Shown one piece after another: positions 1-11,600 of a stretch of DNA of 64,000 bases (position 1 is the first letter of the stretch; every line of letters starts with the position of its first letter). Both the position numbers and the translations under genes were made by a program. This DNA comes from Cyanoderma ruficeps (Eukaryota; Chordata; Aves; Passeriformes; Timaliidae), in contig VZDJ01000174.1 of NCBI GenBank assembly GCA_008694505.1, forward strand, positions 5,722,601 to 5,786,600, written 5' to 3'. A model generated the notes under the pieces. It was not told the DNA's origin. It did not search any database and saw only the letters and a program-made list of their open reading frames with translations.

Positions 1-3000
1 ATAAAAACCAAATAGACAATTTGGACTGGAATTTGAGTGACATATGAAGATCCTTTCCCTTCCATCCTCTCTAAAACTACATATTTGTCAGTGTTCTCCT
101 CTCTCTCTCAATAGATTGTTGGTGAAGGGATCAAACCAGAAGAGAAAGGACAATAAATTTAGTTCTCTTTTAGCCTCCACTAGGCTAAAGGGTATTATTA
201 CTTCAATTTTATTCACTTTGATTTGTCCCAGTCTGTTGAGCAGCACACGCATTCAATGCTTTTGCCTACCAGTGGAAAGATTTCTTCATTAACAGCGGAT
301 TTTCCAAGGTGTTGAGCACCCATGAGAACTTTAGTGGGAGTTCCAGCAATGCTGGTTCTGTGGGATTCAAAGAGTAAATGCTCCCAAGATGGACATCGGA
401 GGTAGGAAAAGAGTTGGAAGGCAGAATTTAAGCCAGAGTACAGAATAAGCCTGTAAGAAGATTGAGAGCAAAGGCAGGGGCCACACTGTGATCACACAGG
501 CCTCTCTAATCCCATTGTAAGTCTATCTCTGAGCATATATGCATTCTGTATTTAACACTGGCTTGATTCAGAGCAGCTCAAACCCCACAGGAAACCACAG
601 CAAACAAAAACTCTGTGTTGCCTTACATCCTTATCAGATTGCTGGAGAATTCATGCCAAAGGGAAAGCCTGATTTTTCACAATGCTAAAAAGAACAGCTT
701 CTTCCAGATAAAAAACAGATAAAAAGAAGTTAGTAATGAGCTCCTCAGTGCACATGATTATATAATTCACCTTTTTAAATATGTAAAAACACCTGCTGAC
801 TTCAAGCAGACTTTTAAAAAGGCACAACATTGGAATAAATGCACTCAACCCAAGGAAATCCACATGCATGCCCCAGGCCAGACCCTCTGCTGCCCAACTC
901 TGCCACTTCAATGGCCTTTCTCAACTTCAGGGATGCTTTGCTAACATGCAGCATCTGAGAGGCAAACATTGCCTTCCAGATCTAAGTTAGAATGGCTGGA
1001 CGAGGCATTTGTCAATGAATTCCTCCCTGCAGCCCAAATGTCACTTTTCCTAAATCTGTTCAAAACTGAAATCCTTTCCTAAATGACAGGAATTGCACTG
1101 GGAATGTCTCTCCAATTCTGCCCCACCCCAGGTGGGTACCCAAATACCTTGATCTCGGGGTTCTTTTGAGATAAACATGCTTCTTATTTTTTTTTCTTCT
1201 CCACCATCACTATGCTACTTTTTACTCCACTAACAAATGAAGAACTAACATTAAGAAAAATCCAACCTTCTTTTTCCTGCTCTCACAGATCAGAATTTCC
1301 CCTTCTTGCAAGCAGTTAGGGAAGAGTCCTTATAAGACATAAATGAAAGACAACATGGTCTCATCTGCTAGATTTTATGGCTCAGTGGGTTTAACACCGC
1401 ATTTTACTCTGGCTCTACCATTGGCAGGTACCATGAAGTATAAACTTAACAGTGAAATGTAAGAAAAAAGAAAGCTGTGTAAACTGAAAGCTCATTTTGA
1501 ATGATTTTACATGCTACCTCACACTTCACTGACAATATACATTTATCAGATGCAGACAAGCAGATCTACTGACATACATAATTCTTCACTGAGGCCATCT
1601 GCGGAATATTTAATGTGGAATGCCTTTCCTGTAAATAAGTGTTCAGAGAACTGCAAAAGAAATAAATATCGTTCTCCCTTTCTCGGTCTCTAAGAGAGAA
1701 AAGTTGCCAATCTGTCCTGCCTGACATCTCTATCAGCATTCCTGTGGGCCCAGGGAAGTTTCAGACCCACAGTCCCCAGCTGGAACAGAGGGAACATGGC
1801 ACCAATGCCTGCTGGAGAGTTAAAGATCAGCTCTTTGGCTGCCAAACCTCAATGGCTCTTTTCTGCACCACTGAAAAGCAACAAGGACGCTTCAGTGAAC
1901 ATTCTAGGTTGTTGAGGTAGATGAATAGTTGAAGCTGCTTTTCTGGTACATCCTCTGCGTGCAGGCTGGCACAGTCCCATGGATCCCAAAGGCCCACATG
2001 GCTTCTGTTCCATGCTCCACTCAGATGACATTGGTTTTGCTATCTAAAACATGTATTTCGTTAAGTTACCAAAGTGATCCTAAGGCTTTGGATGAGGAAA
2101 AACTACAGACAAACACATGTCCTTCCCTTTTCATTTGGGTTTCCCAGGTCAGCCTTGGCCCGGTCCCAGGGATGCTGCCATGAGCTGTGTCCTGAGCATG
2201 AGAGATGTGCCTGTATGCCCCAGAGGGGAGCAGGCACAGGAGAAGGACTGCAAAGGTAATTTCACCTTCACCACTTCTCTCATTTTGAAGGAAAGAGACA
2301 CCTGGACCTTGTCATGTCCCCAGAGAGCCACCTGAGCTTGAAAAAGGAGAACAAGGAGTTTACCTGCAGGTAGAGATTGGCTTCCAGTACATTCCATGAA
2401 AATGTTACCAGAGAACCCTCAGGGGGACCAAGACCCTGTGGCTTTGCCCCAGAAAAGCACAACCACGTCTCTGTTACACAGTACTTGGGATAACCAAAGA
2501 CAGTAGAAGATTAGGAAGAAACCAACTTCCTTTCTCTCTTACACACCTCTTTGAGAATCCATTCCTTACTGTGTTACACCTTACAGTAGAAAGTACCATC
2601 CCTAGGCCTAGGGATCTTGACATTTAGCTCTTCTTAGTTCATTAAAACACCAGTTCTGTATATTTTTAAAACACTGGCAACTTCAGGGATTATCCATAAA
2701 GATGGGATGTGTGTGACACAATCTGATGGATACTCAACTTATAGTTCACGTTCTCTTTCTCTGTCTGGCTGGTATGTTGAAATCTTTTGATTAAATCCTC
2801 TTACTTCACTGCTTCTTTATTGATACTCGCCCTTTGTCTGGCAAAATTTTAATTACTGCAGGACTTCATAACTCCATTCAGTGCTCTGATAATACCTCTG
2901 TGATAGGAGCAAAAGCAATTCCTAAGACAGAATGCAACTATAATACTCTATCATTATGTCTTCTTTTATGGCTCCTAGCACCCTCTTTATGGCTGCTAAT

Positions 3001-6000
3001 ATATTGTGGTTTCTGCCTTTCACGTACTGATTTCTGCTCTCCTTCACTCAATTTGTCCTTTTTCCCACCCAGAGAATTAACACCTTATCTCTGTAATCTC
3101 TTTCCTGCTCCCAGACAGAATGTAGGGAAGGTCTCTTCTCCTTGTCACGTTATTCTTTTCCATCTCTCAAAGACAGGAGTTTACACAATGCTCTGCATGT
3201 TCTGCAACACAATCAGCATCCAGGGTGGGCTGGTTTGCTCTCTGTGCTACTGGGGGTGGCTTTGGGCACGCTGGGTGGACCTAACCCAAAAGTCAGAGGA
3301 GGAATGCTGTAATCTTCAGAGGACTGAAGGAAAACTGAACTAAACAAGCTTAAATATATCCCTCAGAGAGGAAAGCACAGGAGCTTTTCCTCCCTCTTGG
3401 TTCTACTGGGTTGCTGAGTCCCGTTGACATTAAAAACCATTAAAAACAGACCATGTTCTACTGCAACAGGACAGGTAGAATTTTACATATGAAATGCACA
3501 CATACAGCACCCTGTAATTCTAATTTAAAATTCCATTTGAGAATTAATAGCAATGGCCTGCCTTTCAGGCAGTCTTCTCCACTTCCACTCTCACAGCAGC
3601 TGTACTGGCTCACACTATCAAAAGCCTTAAGGGGAACAGGTCAGCTGAAAATCGCTGCTCTGAGATAACATATTTCTACACCTGAGAAGCCAGAAAGCAG
3701 CAATTAAGCACAGCAAAATAAATAATTCAGTAGCTAATTTGACCTGCCAGGTTGTAGAGTATTTTTTTTATATCCTACCAGATTGTAATTTAGTTTAGAA
3801 GAAGTGTCCCTGGAGAGCAATACTGTGAGAGCCCATAAAATGCTATAGTATGATATCAGGCAAAAAGCCACCTGTAAATGGGCCACTATTGTTTAAAGAA
3901 GTTTTTTTCTTGTCAGCCTTGCATATTTCATGAGAAAGTGATGAAGTCCTTCTTTGATTCTTTATGAATTAATCTGCCAACTGATTAGGCAGGTAAAGCA
4001 GCCATAGACTGGGAAACTAAATTGCACTGCAGGCACTTGACTTTTAGATGGAACACAAACCAAACAGAAAGCTAATGCTCTTTTCTGTGGCAAAGGAATT
4101 GGCTTCTTTTTAATTGCCTCACAAATAATCCATAGACAGCTTTTAGTGGGAGCAATCCATGTGGCCTCTGAATACATAAATAAGCATTGAAAACGGGGGG
4201 AAATATTCATGCAAGGTGCAATTCAGCAGGAGAACAGAACACCAGAGCTTTAACAAGAGACTCCCACCTGATTCCTGAGTTTATAGGGCTGTGGAGTGGG
4301 GGCAGTGCTAACCTGGTGCGAAAAAATAGAGCAGTCCAGATGGAAGGGCTTTAGTTCCTCCCAGTCAAAGGAGATGAGATGAAAATGGACACGACAGGCA
4401 ACCACACGTACACAGGTGGACAGAATTAAAACCAGGAGTTAGTGGGGGGAGCAGGGTTTGAGGGGGCTCTGAGCAGCCACAAAGGTTCAGTGGAACAAGA
4501 GGAGAAACACCAGCAGGGAACACTCTGAGCCCACGGGTGCAGCTCTGGAAGGAAGGGGTGCAGGATGCTCCTGGAGCACCTTTGCTGTCCCCATTGATGC
4601 ACCAAATGCCCCACAGCAGGGGCTGAGCCTGGCCCAGCAGAACAGCCGAGACCTGGGAGCTCTGGTGGAGGGAGGGTGCACCAGGCAGGGGGCACAAAAC
4701 ACAAACCTTTTATCTTGGATATACACACTCTCATTTACTGAGCAGTCCAGGTTCTTGCTGTGCTGATTTCAACCCTTTCTGACATTAATGCAAAGCAGTA
4801 CAGTAAAAAAAAAAAACAAACCCTAACAAACCCCAAAGCAACCACAAAGCCCTTTCCTGCTTACTGACACTGTTGCTGAGCTTCCCTGGGTACAGTACAT
4901 CAGTCAGATCTCAATGTCCTTATAAAATGGTAGCAAAATTCTCCTCAAGCCCCAGAAAACTGCAGCTTGGGCAGGACAAGCACTGGGGACAGCACCCAGA
5001 GCATGCTCTCCCCAGTCCCTGATCCCATCCCATAGCTGATATTACCCTAGATGAATGTTTGAAAGAATTTGAAAGATCTACTTGCTTTAAAAGCAAATAA
5101 ATAAATTAAACCTTACGCTTCTAGAAAATTACTACAACTGCTATTATAGCCTAACATAGTCCTAAGGAAAAAAAATGGGATGAACATAAAGCAGGTGCAC
5201 TACAAGACTTATTTTATTGCATCTTCCATTTTATAAAGATATTCATGAACATATAAAAATAAACACTCTACTCCTTTGCAATTAAGTTTCTCTCTAGTTG
5301 TAAGTACAGCTATTTTTAGTTTTAATTTGAGGATATCTCCCAGAATTGCAGAGCATAATCATTTCCACCATAACTCTGCATCATCATTATCAAATACCAG
5401 CCTATCTTTGGAAAATGCATGTTTTACATGCTGAAGGTCCCAGAAGTGCTTCTGCAGCTGATGGTACAGATCAGCTCCTATGGCCTCGACTTCCAGTAAT
5501 GCCAAATATTGGCCACCAAGTGGTGCTACTAAGGTTTATTCCAAATGCAGTTCTGGCCCATTAAACCAAAAGGGGATGGGGAAAGGCATGCTAATTTCAA
5601 GCCCTGTTTTAAAAATGCAGGCAATAATTTAAGGCTTCCCTCAAATGTAAATGCAAGAAAATTTATGAGGAAATCAGATAGGTATTCAAGTTTCTAAGAA
5701 GAAATAATAGAAAAATGACAAGGAGGTAAAAAAAGCATTTGAAATTCTCCAGCCCAGAGCCTCCTTAATGGTGTCTCCCCATCTGACTGCTTTGGGATTT
5801 CACAGCCATTGTGGTCCCAATTACTTCTCTCTCCACTGAGCTGTGCTAGACCAGGCACAACAGCTTTTTTATGGGTCTCGCAGTCATTGCAGGAGCCTGT
5901 CAGCAATGTTGCAATAATCAGGAACACAATTCAGGAGTAATTGCTGACATGCTGACAGCAGCCTGCAGCCCCTCATCCCTGCAGCTGAGCAAAGCCCTCC

Positions 6001-6515
6001 TGCAGCCCCGGAGCCCCAGGGCACAGTGTCCCAGTGCCACTGTCCCTCTGGGTGATGCCTTGGGAAGGTTGACCTGAAATAGGCACTGGACAGAGCTAGA
6101 GAATAAAGTAGGTATTTATTAAAAGGCCTTTAAGGATACACATTGGGCAGGACAAGAGCCTGGCCAGGGTTATATCCAAGGTGGACCCAAAATGGTCACA
6201 AATTGGACAAACGGTCACGAGGTCTCACACTTTTATAAGTTTTGGTCCATTTGCATATCGGGGTTTAATTGTCCAATTACAGTTTCAGGTTGTGAGGTCC
6301 TTCTTGTTCCTCTTTTCAGTCCGCCATGTTTTATGCTTTTGGACCTGGAAGTTGTCCTTGGTCTCCAGCAGGAAAAGGATTTATTTGTCTCCCTACTCTG
6401 TGAAGAGAGCTGGGTGACACTTAACATGAGGGTCAGAACTACACCCCTGGGCAGCACAGAATCTGAAAACATGAAACATAAAACTTAAGGCATCATGGGC
6501 ACAGCCAGCACTCAC
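1..6515 (-). other. GALNT9: GALNT9 intron 4, 5' part (continues off the window)
   Basis: Begins with donor GTGAGTG at 6,515 and is still running at position 1. I looked on the minus strand for the next expected exon, which should begin after GW with the block following the DXH motif, and did not find it. A solo LTR occupies 6,053-6,495. A GC-richer patch at about 4,360-4,740 has three overlapping open minus-strand frames with no recognisable protein. Confidence 0.8.
6053..6495 (-). mobile_element. Solo LTR of an endogenous retrovirus, copy 1 (in intron 4)
   Basis: 443-bp element with 9-bp terminal inverted repeats (TGATGCCTT...AAGGCATCA), standard TG...CA ends, and a 4-bp target duplication TGGG at 6,049-6,052 and 6,496-6,499. 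Read on the minus strand it has LTR order: an octamer-like ATGCAAAT, a TATAAAA box (complement of 6,231-6,237), then AATAAA (complement of 6,115-6,120) and a short U5. There is no internal retroviral sequence, so it is a solo LTR. The 4-bp duplication suggests a class I (gamma-like) ERV. It is in the same sense as GALNT9 and starts 20 bases after the exon 4 donor. A second copy lies at 53,423-53,885. Confidence 0.82.
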
Positions 6516-6690
6516 CAGCCAATGTTGAACTCCACGTGGGCATCAAAGAAGCCAACCACAGGAGAGGTTGCTGCTTTCCAGCCCTGGATCCTGGCCCGGA
6601 TCAGCCCCTCCCGTTTGTTGTTGCGCACGATTTTCACCAGGCCCGGGTACCTCTTATGGACATACTGGTCCAGGTTAAACTTCAGCTCAA
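6516..6690 (-). CDS. GALNT9: GALNT9 exon 4 (catalytic domain with DXH motif)
   Basis: Fourth coding exon, 175 nt, residues 197-254 plus two bases of Trp255. The acceptor is TTCTGCAG before 6,690, with a long T-tract upstream. The donor is GTGAGTG starting at 6,515. The peptide runs ELKFNLDQYVHKRYPGLVKI, then VRNNKREGLIRARIQGWKAA, then TSPVVGFFDAHVEFNIG. REGLIRARIQG is a well-conserved block of the family. DAH at residues 246-248 is the DXH motif that binds Mn2+ together with UDP-GalNAc. A solo LTR begins 20 bases inside the following intron. The exon is phase 2 at its end, so the next exon, outside this window to the left, should begin with one base completing TGG. Roughly the last 350 residues, including the ricin-type lectin domain, are not in the window. 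Confidence 0.95.
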
Positions 6691-8436
6691 CTGCAGAACG
6701 AAAAAAAAGCCAAGCCACACAAACATATAGAACGAGAAAGGCCCTACAATGTTATGATTTATTCTGATTTATTTATACAAAGGGAAAGGAATCCTTAAAT
6801 ATTCCCCAACCCTTGGTCAGTCTCACAGACACAAACCCAGTCCTACAGCTGAGGCATGGACCAGTTCCAGGGGTTCCAGCCCAGAGAAATTCCCTACAGC
6901 CCAGAGTCTTGCCTGGCTCTAATATGGCCTGATGGCTTTGAGTATAGTGTTGAAGAGGTAGTTTGTCTGTGTATTTTTTTAAAAATTACTATTCTGATTT
7001 TCTGATGACTTGCATTAGGTTACAACTGGTCTCTGGAAGAGCAATTCTTGCCATAAAGAAATGCAACATGCCAGTCTGGTGATTTATATTTTTTTCTGAT
7101 TTATGCTGTTCAGTAGGAGTTAAAAAAATAACCTCTATGGATTTTGGGTCAAGATGTAATTCAGACCATAATTAATTTCCCTTAATTTTCAGGGTTTTCC
7201 CTTAAATATAATTAAGATTCCTCAATACCAGGCTTCTTTCCTTTTTAACTAAATGGATATTGAAGATCTCAAATAGACTTCTCTTTTGTTCATTTTCATG
7301 CATTCAATCACAGATGGAGCAAAACTCATTCACCCTTTTTCAGCTTCATTTCAAGAGGCTTATAAACAGGCAAATTACCACAATGGTCTCTCAATTTTTT
7401 TTTTAAATCAATGTAGTTTGGTAATTCATTTACAACTGAAAGTTATTCATAAAGTGGCTTTTGCCCAAATATATTTATCAGAAAAACTAGTAGAAGCTTC
7501 CAGGACATTAGTAGCCTCATTTTTCTGATCTATATTAGACAGTAGACTCATTATCACTGGACTCAAAGACTTGATAAATCTCCAGTTATTTAGAAGAGTG
7601 GCAGAGAAAAGCCATATAAGAGTTCACTGAGAAATGATGAGTTCAATTCTCCTCAGGATTGCCTTGACTCAAACACTTTGCAATCTCACATAATTACTCC
7701 ACAGGTTACACTGCCATAACTGAAATCTGAATTGAATAAACATTTTCTTAAATCTTTAAGTTTCAGAACTTATTTTTGTTTGAGTTCTCTCTTTTCTCAG
7801 CTCTCCTTTCTCTTCAGGGATCTCCAAGAGTGAGAGCAACTTAAAACTGAAAGAATTTAAAGCTGTGGATCTGAGGAGGAAACACTAAATTTTAGGCTGA
7901 TTGGAAATAAGTAAGACTTTAGAAGATGTATCAGTTCTAGATGTGTAATGTACAAGTTTAAACACGACAACACTGCTAGTCCCTTGTATCCTGAGAATCC
8001 TCAAACATGACTGTATTGTGAAATATGCTGATATTAGCACCCTATATGCTCACCAATATTTGGAATTTGGATTAAATAATGAAGAAACAATGTGCTGCCA
8101 AATAAAACAGTAGTAACTATCTTTAAGGAGAATCTGTAGACTCACTTTTCCTTGGAAACTGAATTTAAACCTTTATTCTATTGATGATGATTTTCCTCTG
8201 GATCCAAAAATCTGAAGAAATGTGTCCTATTAAGACTGCCTACATAAATGCCATTCATTCTGCTAGGATTGCAATTAAATCAACAGAGTTTATCCATATC
8301 ATGTTTATTTTTTATACAAATAGTCAACATTTACTCACAGCATTGTGCAAATGGCTCAGTCAACAAACACATCTGCATTTGACACCTAGAAATCACACAG
8401 GGCACTTTGCTTAGAGGCAAAGTGACAAAAGCTCAC
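6691..8436 (-). other. GALNT9: GALNT9 intron 3 (1.7 kb)
   Basis: Phase-1 intron from donor GTGAGC at 8,436 to acceptor TTCTGCAG at 6,691. It is AT-rich. I see no repeat, exon or RNA gene in it. Confidence 0.92.
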
Positions 8437-8603
8437 CGTTGTCACTGTTGTCATCCACCAGGATGATCTCCTTGAGCAGGTGGGATGGGGTGTGGTTCAC
8501 CACACTGTGCACCGAGCGCAGGATGACAGAGAGAGCCTCGTTCACAAATATAAACACCACAGAGATCTGGGGCAGGTCGTCTGGGTAGGTCATCTGCTTG
8601 CAC
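8437..8603 (-). CDS. GALNT9: GALNT9 exon 3 (start of GT-A catalytic domain)
   Basis: Third coding exon, 167 nt, residues 141-197. Acceptor CCCTCCCCAG precedes 8,603; donor GTGAGC starts at 8,436. It encodes CKQMTYPDDLPQISVVFIF and continues through NEALSVILRSVHSVVNHTP to EIILVDDNSDN. This is the first beta-alpha-beta unit of the GT-A (GT27) fold. The VDDNSD segment (residues 190-195) lies in the nucleotide-sugar-binding part. A possible N-glycosylation sequon is N177-H-T. Where most GALNTs read FHNEAWS, this protein reads FVNEALS (residues 160-166), a mark of the Y subfamily. The phase-1 exit (AAC G|) joins exon 4 to give Val197. The reading frame runs open for about 640 nt upstream into intron 2 (see findings). 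Confidence 0.96.
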
Positions 8604-11600
8604 CTGGGGAGGGGAAAGACACAATTAAAACCCAAGCAGGCACTGGGAGACAAAACAGACTGAAGAGCATCCTCCTCTCCTTGCTCTCCATCCGTGCAGG
8701 GATTTGCAGAGTTTGTCCTTTCTGACCCCAAGGAAAGATGTGGTAAAGGCTCAAAATAATCAGCCTGATTAGGAGCAGCATGGTCTCCATCAGCCCAGTA
8801 TGAAACACGGGGTGTGTGCATGCACACAGGTTTGTAGTAGCTCTCGTTCCCTGTGAGGTTAAAAGCATCTCTTGAAAACCAAAGGAGCATCAATGACTGC
8901 TCAAAAACAACCTGGAGAAGACCTACAATGCCACACCCTGGCTGTGCTCCCAGGGGAACCACCAGCAGCTCTGCTGCTAACTCACAACTGCACAACTTTA
9001 AAACCAGCATTTCCTCAAACCAATTTTGTATTTCCCCACAGGGAGAGCACTTGCCACCCTTTCTGGCTGCACTCTTTGTGCAGCAATAACAAACACATGA
9101 TGGTTGCTGTACAGGCCTGCACTTGCTGAAGTATCTGCAAACAGGTCTGCTCCTCCTGAGAGGCTGCCTTGCTAGGCTGCCACAACCTGATTCACAGTTT
9201 GCTTTTGTGCTGCTCACTGATACATACATTTTACCACAGACCATTTTGAGAAGACCAGCTGAGATCTGGAGAAGTTACACAGCACAGAGCAGAGCTCCTG
9301 CTTCCCAAGTCCTCAGCCCATGGCCCTGTGTAACACCATACTGCCTTATGTCAGTGGGGTTCTCTCCCATTAGCAAAGAGGCTAATTTTAAAAACTACCT
9401 ACGTGTTCTCACAGTCAAAAGCCATTTCGAATTACCATAGCAATTACTGAACTTGCACTCTAAAATACTGCTAATGATATCACAGAAAATGACTTCTCCT
9501 GCTCTTATCAAACTTTCTGACCTCCATGCTCATTACTTTGGCATAACAATCACTTTTTTCCTCACTTTCAGCAGTCATGGGGATAGGCCAGGTGACAAAC
9601 GCTTGACTGCTGAGTAACCTCTGGAAGTCAGTTATGAATTCTAGTAAAGTGTAATTATTCATAATTCCTGATCCCAGCACTATTTGCTCAGAGACCTGAG
9701 CACTTGCCATTGATTGCCATAGCTGCTTACTGGCAGCTTGCTGGTGGCCTGTACCACACAGACGACCACTTGTGTAAAACTTCTGGCTAAGCAGCATTCT
9801 TACACAGCCTAAAAATAAGCCTGGAACAAGGAGAGAGGTTTTCAGGAGGTATGAATGCTCTGATCACAGCCCTCTTTTTTGAATGCAATTTTCCTCTGGA
9901 GCACACCGATGTCATAAATTTATTTATTGCAGTGAGGATGAAGAACAGCAAAAGCAGCTGTCCAGCTGAGCCCTTTCCAAAGCACAGCAGTGATTTAAGG
10001 GTTTATTTCCTGCAGACTTCAAGTCAACCTTGAACCCCCAACTTCTTAGGTCACTTCAGAAAATGAGATTGATGTGCTGAGGTAGTCAGAAGAAATTACT
10101 GGTCCACTAACAAACACTTCTGATGATGTTTGAGAGCATGAGCAATCCCAGTTAAGGTGTCTTTCCTTAAAAATCAGTGGGTGCTTAAGTGCTTTGCTGG
10201 ATCGTCGCCCGACTTCTTCCCAAAGTGGTCTCTAATTAGACACCAGCCACAGCAATTTACAGTTAATACTTCCTTCATTCCAAGAAACTCTAACCAGAGT
10301 CTGACACTCCTGGCCAAAGAGTGACATTAGCAAGCCTCCCACTGGCAAAGCAACACCCATGGCTGTCACCGCCTTTGCTCAGCCAGAGGCTGACAATGGA
10401 ACAAGCCCACTGCAGTGGGTCAGGCAGTGGTGCCTGTGTGCCAGGGACAGAAGGAGTCTCAGAACTCACAGAGTCCTCCTTGGAGCAGCCCTTGACAGGC
10501 CCTGGAGCAAGGCAGCAGGCACAGGTCATTACAGAGGAAAAAGGTAAGGCTGTAAGAAGCCTATTGACTTCCAATCAGGCAAAGGGCACCCTTGCAGAAA
10601 ATGGTGGGAGCAGCAGCCTGAACACAGAGGAAATCATCACGAGAAACCTATGAGCTACTGAAGGAGCAACTTAGCACAAGACTAGCCACTACTATTATTT
10701 CTTTTGAGAAGAAAATCACCAGAATGTGAAGAAATCAAACTCTACAAAAGGCACTAGCAAGGCACACCTTTATAATCCTTCAGCCTTACTGCCAACAGAA
10801 CTGTCCTAAGAAATGTAGAAATCATTCCTTTTTCAGCCCTGATGTTGTGCAGCTCCCACCACAGTCTCCACTTCTCTGCAGCAGGTCTGACCACACTGTG
10901 CATTGTGGCAACTGGGTGAGGGAGGACAATTTCAGTAATTGACAGCTGAAACTCGGCCTTGTTAACGTCCAACACTCCTGACTTTGAGAAGAATTGAGTG
11001 CACATTTGACCTCTGTGGTAGCTAAAGAAGGTCTGAGCTGGGCAGGCACAGCTTACATTTAATATTCCTGTGATTTTAAACCAGCATTCAGAACCATCAG
11101 CAGGTCCCACAGAGTACAACCAGCAGAGGAGCTCAGGTCCCCAGGGTGCACAGGTACCCCGGACAGGGACACACTGCTGGATGTCTGCAGGACTAGGGAT
11201 TCCAGCAAAGGCTGACAATGCCATGGCTAATCACCCCCATGGGCCAGCTCAGGATGGGTTAGACCTGATATGTGAAACAGCCCTTCAGGCACCTTTCATT
11301 CAACATGCCAAGCATCAAACCTGGGGCATCCTGCTGTTGTCTTGGGAAAGGTCTTTGAGTGTTCTCTGTATTTGCTACTGCACAGCTTGGCTGGCAACCC
11401 AGAGGTATTTCCTTTCAGATCATTTTTCTCTGTTCTGGAGATGATTTTCACACATTCTTTCCCTTACATTGAACTGCCTCCTTAAATGAACATTTCCCAG
11501 CCAGCCTCCTTAGCCCAGCTGTGAGCACTGTCTTGCAGGCACGAGAAAACAGGAAAAGTTCTTCAGTTGGCAGAACAGAAACTTGGAAAAAAAAATCATG

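Noticed and set aside
2834..3343. 169-codon plus-strand ORF in intron 4
   Set aside because: No recognisable domain, and the start and codon use show nothing gene-like. It is antisense to the host gene.
4365..4734. Three overlapping open minus-strand frames in a GC-richer patch
   Set aside because: Openness in several frames at once reflects composition. No peptide resembles a known protein or the next GALNT9 exon.
6181..6488. ORFs on both strands at 6,181-6,488
   Set aside because: They lie inside the solo LTR, which has no coding role. They are chance frames.
1..6500. GALNT9 exon 5
   Set aside because: I looked on the minus strand for the peptide block expected after FNIGW and for a suitable acceptor-led frame; none is present, so the exon lies beyond position 1.
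10754..11224. 156-codon minus-strand ORF in intron 2
   Set aside because: No domain, no splice or promoter context, and composition like the surrounding intron. Probably chance.
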